11,617 nucleotides of DNA. Source: Balneolaceae bacterium (GTDB taxonomy: Bacteria > Bacteroidota > Rhodothermia > Balneolales > Balneolaceae). Position 1 is the first letter of the stretch. Each line of letters starts with the position of its first letter. The notes beneath the pieces were generated by a model. The model was not told the DNA's origin. It searched no databases and was given only the letters and a program-made list of their open reading frames with translations. Positions 6,354 through 11,617 of this stretch are shown piece after piece. Made by a program: the position numbers and the translations under genes. The stretch spans positions 1 to 11,617 of the forward strand of contig SLGL01000204.1 of the NCBI GenBank assembly GCA_007123785.1. Reading direction: 5' to 3'.

Positions 6354-8668
6354 ATGGGTAAAATAAAATATCTGAATGCAGAGATCTCATTGCCGGGAGC
6401 CGTATGCAACTGGCATGCTATTCCAGAGCCGGAACTTATCAAAATCCTTGAGTCAACAGAAAATGGGCTGGACCAGAACATTGCTTCGGAACGGCTGAAA
6501 AAGTTCGGCCACAATTCATTCAAGCAAAATGTTCATATTCGCGGACTGTTGTTGTTTCTGAAGCAGTTTAAAAGTCCACTGATACTTATACTTATCTCAG
6601 CTGCCGGCATCTCTCTGTTCTTGGAACAGTGGCTAGATTCATTAATTATACTGGCAGTAGTAGTATCCAGTGCAATAATCGGGTACCGCCAGGAGTTCAA
6701 TGCCCAAAAAGCCATTGAAAAACTTAAAGCAAGAATAGTACTTCGCAGTAAAGTTCTGAGAAACGGCAATCAACACGAAATTCCAGCCTCAGAAATAGTA
6801 CCGAGAGATATTGTTTTACTTTCGGCCGGAAGTATGGTTCCGGCTGACGGGCGCATTCTATCATCAAAAGACCTATATGTAAATGAATCGGCACTGACAG
6901 GAGAATCTTTTCCCACAGAAAAAAAACGGGAATACTCGAACCCGGTATACAGGTCACTCAAATGAGTAATGCCTTGTTTGCGGGAACATCTGTACGTAGT
7001 GGTGTGGTAAAAAATTCTTATCACTAAAACAGGTCGGGAAACTAGTTTCGGCCAAATAGCACAAAAATTGGTATTCAGGAGGCCTGAAACAGCTTTTGAG
7101 CAGGGTGTAAAACATTTTGGATTCCTATTAACCCGAATAACCTTTGTTTTGGTGATCGTTGTTTTTATGACCAACGTTTCCGTAGAACGTACAACCATAG
7201 AATCGTTATTATTTGCAGTTGCTCTTGCTGTCGGGATAGCACCGGAACTTTTACCAGCTATTATTGCCGTTACCCTGTCAAAAGGTGCCCAGAGAATGTC
7301 GGAAAAAGGAGTCATAGTACGACACCTGAATGCCATCGAATATCTTGGATCTATGGATGTACTCTGTTCTGATAAAACCGGAACACTAACTGAAGATGTA
7401 ATCCGGCTTGAAAAAGCAGCCGGTTGCGACGGAAAAGAAAATAAGTGTGTATTGAACCTTGCCTTCCTGAATGCGCACTTTGAATCCGGTTTGAATAATC
7501 CGTTTGATGCGGCAATTATAGAAAGAGCCAAATTGGATCAATTGGAGTACAGTAGTATTATAAAGCTGGATGAAATACCCTACGACTTTATCCGGAAAAG
7601 GGTAACTATTGTAACTGACAATGAGCAGAACATACACCTGATCACTAATGGAGCATTTAAGCAGGTACTTGAAATGTGTGATTTTGCGAATCTGGGTAAC
7701 GATATAGTACCTGTTAGCAGTCATATCAGAAAACAACTGAAACATCGGTTCAAAAACTGGGGAAATGAAGGTTACAGAGTGCTTGCGGTTGCCGATAAAA
7801 TGTTCGTTAAGGCAGAAAATAGATATCCGATTTTGCAGAACTCGACCCAAATCAGAAAGGAAGAATCATCCGCGCACTTCGAAATAACGACTTGACTGTA
7901 GGTTACTTGGGAGACGGTATCAACGATGTAAATGCAATGTGGGAAGCCGACATCTCGCTTTCTGTTGATTCAGCCGTGGATGTGGGTAAAGCTGCAGCCG
8001 ATATGGTATTGCTGGAAAAAGATCTTTCTGTATTAAACAGCGGAATCGAGGAAGGGCGTCGTACGTTCGCCAACACACTAAAGTACATTTTCACCACATC
8101 CAGTGCCAATTTCGGAAATATGATAAGCATGGCTATGGCCTCTGCATTTGTTGGTTTTTTGCCAATGCTCCCGAAACAGATACTAATCAATAATTTTCTC
8201 TCCGACCTGCCAGCACTTGCAATTTCAACAGACCATGTGAACCGCGAAACTCTGAAAAGCCCTCAAAAGTGGAATGTTCATTTTATCCGAAATTTTATGG
8301 TTTTTTTCGGACTCATAAGTACACTGTTCGACCTACTTACCTTTGCTATACTGTTATTCATATTTCAGACCGGACCTGACCTATTCCGTACAAGTTGGTT
8401 TCTTGTATCTTTGCTTACCGAAATCGGAATAATTTTTGTAGTTCGTACACGTGGTTCTGTTTTTAAAAGCCGGCTTTCTCAATGGCTGCTTTACACATCA
8501 GCTATTACGATCATTGTAACAATTATATTGATCTACCTTCCCTTATATGAGCTAACAGGTTTTATCCCTATTGGAGGATTTATTTTTTTTACTCTTACCC
8601 TTTTAAGTATAAGTTATCTCTTTGTGACAGAATGGTTAAAAGGTTGGTTTCTCATGAGGATGGGTTAA
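6354..8668 (+). pseudogene. Broken MgtA/MgtB-like P-type cation ATPase (type IIIB)
   Basis: The pieces together match a membrane Mg2+-type P-type ATPase. In order they are a cation-ATPase N-terminal domain, the M1-M2 helices, actuator motif ALTGESFP (6891-6914), RRPETAFEQG (about 7077-7106), the M3-M4 segment VGIAPELLP, phosphorylation motif DKTGTLT (Asp at 7371-7373), nucleotide domain, GDGIND (7910-7927) and the M5-M10 helices. Lesions: (1) one A appears missing from the A8 run at 6919-6926, so translation stops at 6963-6965; (2) one A appears extra in the A6 run at 7009-7014, which restores the frame; (3) near 7822-7832 the reading jumps from YRVLAVADKMFVKAENRY straight to FAELDPNQK in another frame, losing about 85-90 residues that in MgtB hold the DPPKE and TGD segments; (4) the KGA lysine is Asn (7647-7649). 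Lesions 1 and 2 could be read errors; lesion 3 removes essential parts. The ion is not certain: M6 here reads NNFLSDLPALAISTD, unlike MgtB. It was probably the last gene of the SDR-ppsA-groEL unit. Confidence 0.88.
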
Positions 8669-8699
8669 CACTGTATTTATTATTTACAAAGTGATTTTT
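8669..8699 (+). terminator. Weak terminator candidate after the ATPase pseudogene
   Basis: Directly after the TAA, CACT-GTA (8669-8675) can pair with TAC-AA-AGTG (8685-8693, two-base bulge), followed by ATTTTT (8694-8699). The stem is short and imperfect. Position at the end of the gene row makes it plausible. Confidence 0.35.
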
Positions 8700-8892
8700 C
8701 AAAACAACCTGCCCGTACCCAGTCAATCAAAGTAACCTTACACACTAACCATGTATAGGATTACGAAAAGACAGCCAGACCTAAACTATATTTATTATAA
8801 GCTCATTGACATACATGTGTAAGAGATTAAGAGCACAATTTGAAACAGTACTACGGTGCGTTTTAAATAGTCCGGAAAATAATCCGCCGGTT
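8700..8892. other. Gene-free AT-rich stretch with nothing recognised
   Basis: No coding frame, tRNA or repeat of note was seen on either strand. A TTGACA at 8809-8814 has no good -10 partner at normal spacing. This is the left part of a 615-base gap without protein genes (8669-9283) that also holds the hairpin, riboswitch and inverted-repeat element listed next. Confidence 0.4.
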
Positions 8893-8925
8893 ACTATCAG
8901 AATTTTGAATAAAATTTCTGATAGT
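8893..8925. repeat. Strong hairpin upstream of the TPP riboswitch
   Basis: ACTATCAGAA (8893-8902) and TTCTGATAGT (8916-8925) form a perfect 10-bp stem. It continues as TTTT/AAAA with one bulged T and a GAAT loop. A T9 run begins 17 bases later (8942-8950), too far for a classic terminator. It could be a bidirectional terminator remnant, a protein site or part of an old mobile element. Confidence 0.5.
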
Positions 8926-8944
8926 TGTGCTCCGGTTCAAATTT

Positions 8945-8973
8945 TTTTTTGGTTTTAATGATAAAACTATTAA
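8945..8973 (+). promoter_or_regulatory. Possible promoter for the riboswitch transcript
   Basis: A TTTTTT hexamer (8945-8950), 17 bases, then TATTAA (8968-8973) would place a transcription start near 8980, exactly where the riboswitch P1 stem begins. The -35 match is poor (3 of 6 against TTGACA), so the support is mainly the spacing. Confidence 0.25.
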
Positions 8974-8980
8974 TTCCGAG

Positions 8981-9075
8981 GCCGCAGTTAGGGGTGTTTC
9001 GCTGTAAAAGCGGGACTGAGAGAGTACTCTAAAAACTTGATTCCCGGTAATGCGGGGCGAAAGGAAACTGACGGC
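8981..9075 (+). ncRNA. TPP (thiamine pyrophosphate) riboswitch aptamer, no gene downstream
   Basis: The thi-box signatures are present in order: AGGGGTG at 8990-8996, CTGAGA at 9016-9021, TGAT at 9038-9041, TAAT at 9048-9051 and GCGAAAGGAA at 9057-9066. The helices can be drawn. P1 is GCCGCAGTT (8981-8989) with AACTG-a-CGGC (9066-9075). P2 is AGGG (8990-8993) with CTCT (9027-9030). P3 is around CGCT/AGCG (about 9000-9012). P5 is CCCG/CGGG (9043-9046 with 9053-9056). The aptamer binds TPP and normally shuts off thiamine synthesis or uptake genes on the same strand. Here no + strand gene follows before the convergent sulfotransferase-like gene, so its target seems lost. No clear terminator or masked ribosome site is visible after P1. 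Confidence 0.88.
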
Positions 9076-9132
9076 TTCGACCATTTTTATTCATCAAGAA
9101 AAACGATCTGCTTGTTTAGTTGTTTAAATTCA

Positions 9133-9242
9133 AACTTTGAGCCCACTCCGAAAAGTACTTTTTATTTAAATTTGTTGTTTTTAAAGCCTATATGAAGGGG
9201 TGAAATCAGCCATTTTAGACTATTCGGAGTGGGCTCAACTTT
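9133..9242. mobile_element. 98-bp inverted-repeat element (MITE or IS remnant) with 6-bp direct repeats
   Basis: The left end GAGCCCACTCCGAAAAGT (9139-9156) matches the complement of the right end, GAGCCCACTCCGAATAGT (9219-9236), at 17 of 18 positions. Immediately outside both ends lies AACTTT (9133-9138 and 9237-9242), as expected for a target duplication made on insertion. The 62-base interior has no open frame, so the element would depend on a transposase elsewhere. The insertion-sequence family is not assigned. It lies between the orphan riboswitch and the convergent sulfotransferase-like gene. As RNA, it would fold into a long hairpin and could end transcription from both sides. Confidence 0.72.
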
Positions 9243-9283
9243 GCATGATTCAGCTTTTTAAAGATATAAATTCTTCATTTTAG

Positions 9284-10015
9284 CTAAATAGTACGACTGG
9301 CCAATTTTTCATAAACCGGTAAACACTCTTCAAGCAGCGGTTTAAGCCGTTCCGGAAAAGGATCGGTTTTTGGTCGGTATTTATTGAAACCAGTGGAATT
9401 GTGCACATTGTGATACCAGTATTTCGCCCACACTCCATCTTCAGGACGAGAGCCTTTTTCCCAGCTCAGCATCGCTTCATCGAACGAAATGCCGACTGTA
9501 TCACATAATCTGCTCAGAGTTTTTACGGGATTTTTTAGAACACTTTCGGATGTTAGTACCGCGGGCGGATGGCCTCTATTTTCAAGATATTCCAGCAGCT
9601 CCAGATGCTGACGGTAGCCCACATCACGAATTGAAGGATTCTTAACTTCTTTGGCGTATGACGGAAGCATATCCGCCGGATTTCGCGTAAGTATGATGTT
9701 TACGGTTTTATCGAGGAAAGAAAGATTAAGGTTTACAAGATGATGCGTCATCTGTTTAAAGAAAACCACCGGTGTATTGTGAGGCCCAAGCATCATCTCC
9801 ACAACTTTATTACCATCATTCTCCATGATTTCCAGCACCTCCCCTGCTCCTGGATGATACTCCCTGGCTTCGGTATGGTGCAGATAGTGCGCATAGAGAG
9901 GCTCATCATAAACAGCTGTATCTTCCCTCTGCGCAAAAGAGTACATCAATGCAGTTGAAATATTTCTGGGCCCGGACCAAAGGCATATTCGTTTAATCCC
10001 GTCATTTTCATCCAT
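9284..10015 (-). CDS. Sulfotransferase-like P-loop protein
   Basis: The 243-residue soluble protein has a sulfotransferase fold. A 5'-phosphosulfate-binding-type loop, WSGPRNISTAL (13-23), sits right after the first strand. FKQM (86-89) follows, then a 3'-phosphate-type segment TRNPADMLPSYA (110-121) with Arg111 and Ser119, then SESVLKNP (156-163). Arg17 takes the place of the usual loop lysine. Classic enzymes move a sulfuryl group from PAPS; whether this branch does is unknown. Its ATG overlaps the aminotransferase stop by 8 bases (10008-10015), which suggests translational coupling. In plants, branched-chain-aminotransferase-like proteins (for example At3g05190 and At5g27410, from memory) join a P-loop domain of this sort to a class IV aminotransferase, which supports a shared pathway. 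There are no membrane segments and no signal peptide. The fold is fairly sure, the reaction is not. Confidence 0.82.
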   Translation of the reverse strand: MDENDGIKRICLWSGPRNISTALMYSFAQREDTAVYDEPLYAHYLHHTEAREYHPGAGEVLEIMENDGNKVVEMMLGPHNTPVVFFKQMTHHLVNLNLSFLDKTVNIILTRNPADMLPSYAKEVKNPSIRDVGYRQHLELLEYLENRGHPPAVLTSESVLKNPVKTLSRLCDTVGISFDEAMLSWEKGSRPEDGVWAKYWYHNVHNSTGFNKYRPKTDPFPERLKPLLEECLPVYEKLASRTI

Positions 10016-10931
10016 TCGCCCGCTCCACTTCTTCCCGGATCAATTCAAGATAATATTTATACAGGTTCCTGCTAACAGGACCAAAAGCCCCTGCTCCTAT
10101 GATCCGTCCATCTATGGCAGTAACGGGTGTTACTGCGCCGAAAGTGCCGGTGACAAATGCTTCATCGGCCCCGTATACATCAAAGAGAGAAAAGTTTTTT
10201 TCAAAACAGGGGACCTCCTTCTTTTTGCAAATCCTCAGGATATTGTGACGAGTAATCCCATTCATACAATATTGCCCGTTGGATGTCCACACTTCGCCAT
10301 TTTTCACCATAAAAAAATTGGTGGCGTTGCAGGTACTCACAAAACCGTTCACATCAAGCATCAGGGCTTCATCGGCACCGGCTTCAAGTGCCTGGATGAG
10401 TGCCTGTACTTCATGGAGCTTGCTGTGGCAGTTGAGGCGGGGATCAAGATAATCAGGTGAACCGCGGCGGATCGTACTCGTAAAAAGTGTAATCCCCTTT
10501 TCACGGGATCCGGCCGAGGCGGTTTTATATTCCGGAATAATGACCAGGTTGGGCCCGCTGATTGTCAGCCGCGGATCCTGAGAAGGCGTTTTTTTAATGC
10601 CTCGAGTCAGCATAAAACGTACATGAACTCCATCCTTCATCTCATTGGCGTCCAGAGTTTTTTGTATTTTTTTTATAAGCTCACCCCGGCTCATTTTCAG
10701 ATCCATTCCAACGGCAGAGGCGGCCTGCCAAAGGCGATCGAGGTGCAGATCCAGAAAAACCAGAACTCCCTCGTGAAGTCGCACTGCCTCCCACACTCCG
10801 TCTCCCACCAGGTATCCGCTGTCAAATACCGAAATTTTAGCCTCATTGCGTGGAAAAAGTTCACCATTCACATAGATCAGAATATTTTCATTTCGGGGGT
10901 CGTCAATTGCATTGTGGGTTCCGTGAGTCAT
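10008..10931 (-). CDS. Class IV PLP-dependent aminotransferase (branched-chain/D-amino acid type)
   Basis: This 307-residue fold type IV transaminase would be cytoplasmic. Visible features are the entry motif VFDSGYLVGDGVWEAVRLH, Arg66 in HLDRL (phosphate contact), Lys171 in NCHSKLHEVQA as the likely Schiff-base lysine, GITRHNIL (225-232) and TGT (261-263). The position that usually holds Glu in the VxEgtxsN motif is Thr200 (VSTCNATN), so the usual contact to the PLP ring nitrogen is changed. This may be a trait of the subfamily. Substrate is not known; branched-chain, D-amino acid or aminodeoxychorismate chemistry cannot be told apart by eye. Start: the ATG at 10931 follows an A-rich ATTAAA leader and gives a normal N-terminus. 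An in-frame ATG at 10994 has an AAGG six bases away and would add 21 residues of basic, hydrophobic sequence, so it is a real alternative. It leads the sulfotransferase-like gene in a two-gene unit. Confidence 0.88.
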   Translation of the reverse strand: MTHGTHNAIDDPRNENILIYVNGELFPRNEAKISVFDSGYLVGDGVWEAVRLHEGVLVFLDLHLDRLWQAASAVGMDLKMSRGELIKKIQKTLDANEMKDGVHVRFMLTRGIKKTPSQDPRLTISGPNLVIIPEYKTASAGSREKGITLFTSTIRRGSPDYLDPRLNCHSKLHEVQALIQALEAGADEALMLDVNGFVSTCNATNFFMVKNGEVWTSNGQYCMNGITRHNILRICKKKEVPCFEKNFSLFDVYGADEAFVTGTFGAVTPVTAIDGRIIGAGAFGPVSRNLYKYYLELIREEVERANG

Positions 10932-11193
10932 TTTAATAAGTAATTTTGGAAAGAACTTTGTAAGAAACGTCTGACGTATTGGTACAAGTAACATTCAAAA
11001 CCTTATTCATACTTCAGGTCTGTTGAAATGGCCTGGAGGTTGTATGAGATCATCTGACGTTTATTATTTCAAAGCCCCTTTTTGAATGAATTTTGCCTGA
11101 ATGTAAAGGAAAATTTATATATGATTCACATGATTTACAGAATTTCTTTACAGTACCTTACATTAGTGTCATTTCAACGATCAAAAGGCGGTA
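10932..11193. other. Gene-free stretch between the divergent aminotransferase and TlpA-like genes
   Basis: No convincing gene was found; short frames here lack ribosome sites and family features. It contains the palindrome ACGTC-T-GACGT (10967-10977, inside the alternative N-terminal extension of the aminotransferase) and presumably the aminotransferase promoter, which was not recognised. Confidence 0.4.
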
Positions 11194-11274
11194 AAACCCG
11201 CAATGTTTTTTCTTCAAAAAGGCTGCATTATATCATTCTTACTGCCAATGGTGACAAGGAAACATTGCGGGTTT
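11194..11274. repeat. 81-bp fold-back element with 15-bp perfect arms
   Basis: AAACCCGCAATGTTT (11194-11208) is perfectly complementary to AAACATTGCGGGTTT (11260-11274). The arms extend inward with further weak pairs (TTT..CTT against AAGG..). The 51-base interior is non-coding. No direct repeat was found at the borders. It could be a small non-autonomous element, a bidirectional terminator-like hairpin or a structured RNA. It lies just before the possible promoter of the TlpA-like gene. Confidence 0.6.
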
Positions 11275-11291
11275 CTTGCGAAACTTCATTC

Positions 11292-11321
11292 TTGACACAT
11301 CATTAGTAATAAGCCGATAAA
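11292..11321 (+). promoter_or_regulatory. Possible promoter of the TlpA-like gene
   Basis: A perfect TTGACA (11292-11297), then 18 bases, then GATAAA (11316-11321, 4 of 6 to TATAAT). The transcription start would fall within a few bases of the ATG at 11331, giving an almost leaderless message. Bacteroidota-type promoters differ from this consensus, so the match may be chance. Confidence 0.3.
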
Positions 11322-11330
11322 AAACTTTTT

Positions 11331-11617
11331 ATGCCAAATATTCGAATATTAATATCCACTATTGCCTTTCTCATTGTTTTTACTGCCTGCACAGGCGGAT
11401 CTTCTGAGCTCTCCAATAAACATAAAAACCTGGTTGAAGGGTATGAATTCACCGATTGGCACGGAAATACTGTCACTGTTACCGACTTTAAAGGTTCAGT
11501 GGTTGTACTCGATTTTTGGGAAAGCTGGTGTGGTCCCTGCCTGAGTGCCTTTCCCGGCTTTCAGCAGGCCCTCGAAGAATATCCGGATGACCTGGTTGTC
11601 ATTGCTGCAACCGTTGG
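11331..11617 (+). CDS. TlpA-like thioredoxin-fold lipoprotein (3' truncated by window)
   Basis: 95 full codons are visible before the window ends, with no stop. The N-terminus is a lipoprotein signal: a short polar start, hydrophobic ILISTIAFLIVF, and Cys20 after FTA as the likely lipidated cysteine, followed by GGSS. The mature part opens with EGYEFTDWHGNTVTVTDFKG, the usual entry of TlpA/ResA-type redoxins. The active site WCGPC follows (Cys67 and Cys70), after VVVLDFWES. It is expected to be a membrane-anchored disulfide reductase facing the periplasm, of the kind used in cytochrome maturation or oxidative protein care; the partner is unknown. The ATG has no Shine-Dalgarno but an A-rich leader (AAAAAACTTTTT), as seen for other genes in this window. 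Confidence 0.85.
   Translation, partial: MPNIRILISTIAFLIVFTACTGGSSELSNKHKNLVEGYEFTDWHGNTVTVTDFKGSVVVLDFWESWCGPCLSAFPGFQQALEEYPDDLVVIAATV

Noticed and set aside
6770..7531. Minus-strand open frame of 253 codons inside the ATPase
   Set aside because: It is antisense to the TGES-to-DKTGT region and has low-complexity Ser/Thr-rich composition typical of shadow frames.
7386..7850. Minus-strand open frame of 154 codons inside the ATPase
   Set aside because: It lies opposite the well-supported nucleotide-binding region of the P-type ATPase and shows no family features.
8863..9084. Minus-strand open frame across the riboswitch
   Set aside because: It is antisense to a clearly structured aptamer and has no ribosome site or recognisable domain.
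11022..11178. Inverted 9-mers GTTGAAATG and CATTTCAAC
   Set aside because: They are 139 bases apart, and a 9-base match in a stretch of this size is not unlikely by chance.
11082..11306. Plus-strand open frame of 74 codons before the TlpA-like gene
   Set aside because: It runs through the fold-back element and into the likely promoter, lacks a ribosome site and resembles no family.

Overview
The window reads as a moderately AT-rich bacterial chromosome segment. Weak or absent Shine-Dalgarno sequences in front of most genes, A-rich leaders and short GC-rich fold-back repeats suggest the Bacteroidota/Rhodothermota/Balneolota group. That placement is an inference from style and protein flavour, not a phylogeny.

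Left and centre (1-8700, all + strand): a possible C-terminal end of a gene (1-117) runs into a fold-back repeat (104-204). A small heat shock protein (391-840) follows. Next comes a gene-free stretch of about 500 bases rich in small dyads. After it lie four tightly spaced genes: an NAD-type short-chain dehydrogenase (1359-2114), phosphoenolpyruvate synthase ppsA (2156-4585), a divergent GroEL paralogue without the usual GGM tail and without a groES neighbour (4656-6284), and a broken MgtA/MgtB-like P-type ATPase (6354-8668). Gaps of 41, 70 and 69 bases suggest the last four were built as one transcription unit. Combining Hsp20, a chaperonin, a gluconeogenic enzyme and a cation pump looks like a stress or energy-limitation survival cluster (inference). 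The pump carries two opposite one-base shifts in A-runs, a KGA-to-NGA change, and an internal loss of roughly 85-90 codons that removes the TGD hinge region. It is therefore probably a pseudogene, even if the A-run shifts are read errors.

Centre-right (8669-9283): a gene-poor stretch holds a strong hairpin, a well-formed TPP riboswitch (8981-9075, + strand) with no gene behind it, and a 98-bp element with 18-bp terminal inverted repeats flanked by a 6-bp direct repeat (AACTTT). The element looks like a MITE or insertion-sequence remnant. The riboswitch appears to have lost its thiamine gene.

Right (9284-11617): on the minus strand, a class IV aminotransferase overlaps by 8 bases the start of a P-loop sulfotransferase-like gene, a pair that resembles the two halves of plant branched-chain-aminotransferase-like fusion proteins. 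A gene-free stretch with a 15-bp-armed fold-back (11194-11274) separates them from the start of a + strand TlpA-like thioredoxin lipoprotein that runs off the window end.

No tRNA, rRNA, CRISPR array or transposase gene was seen.
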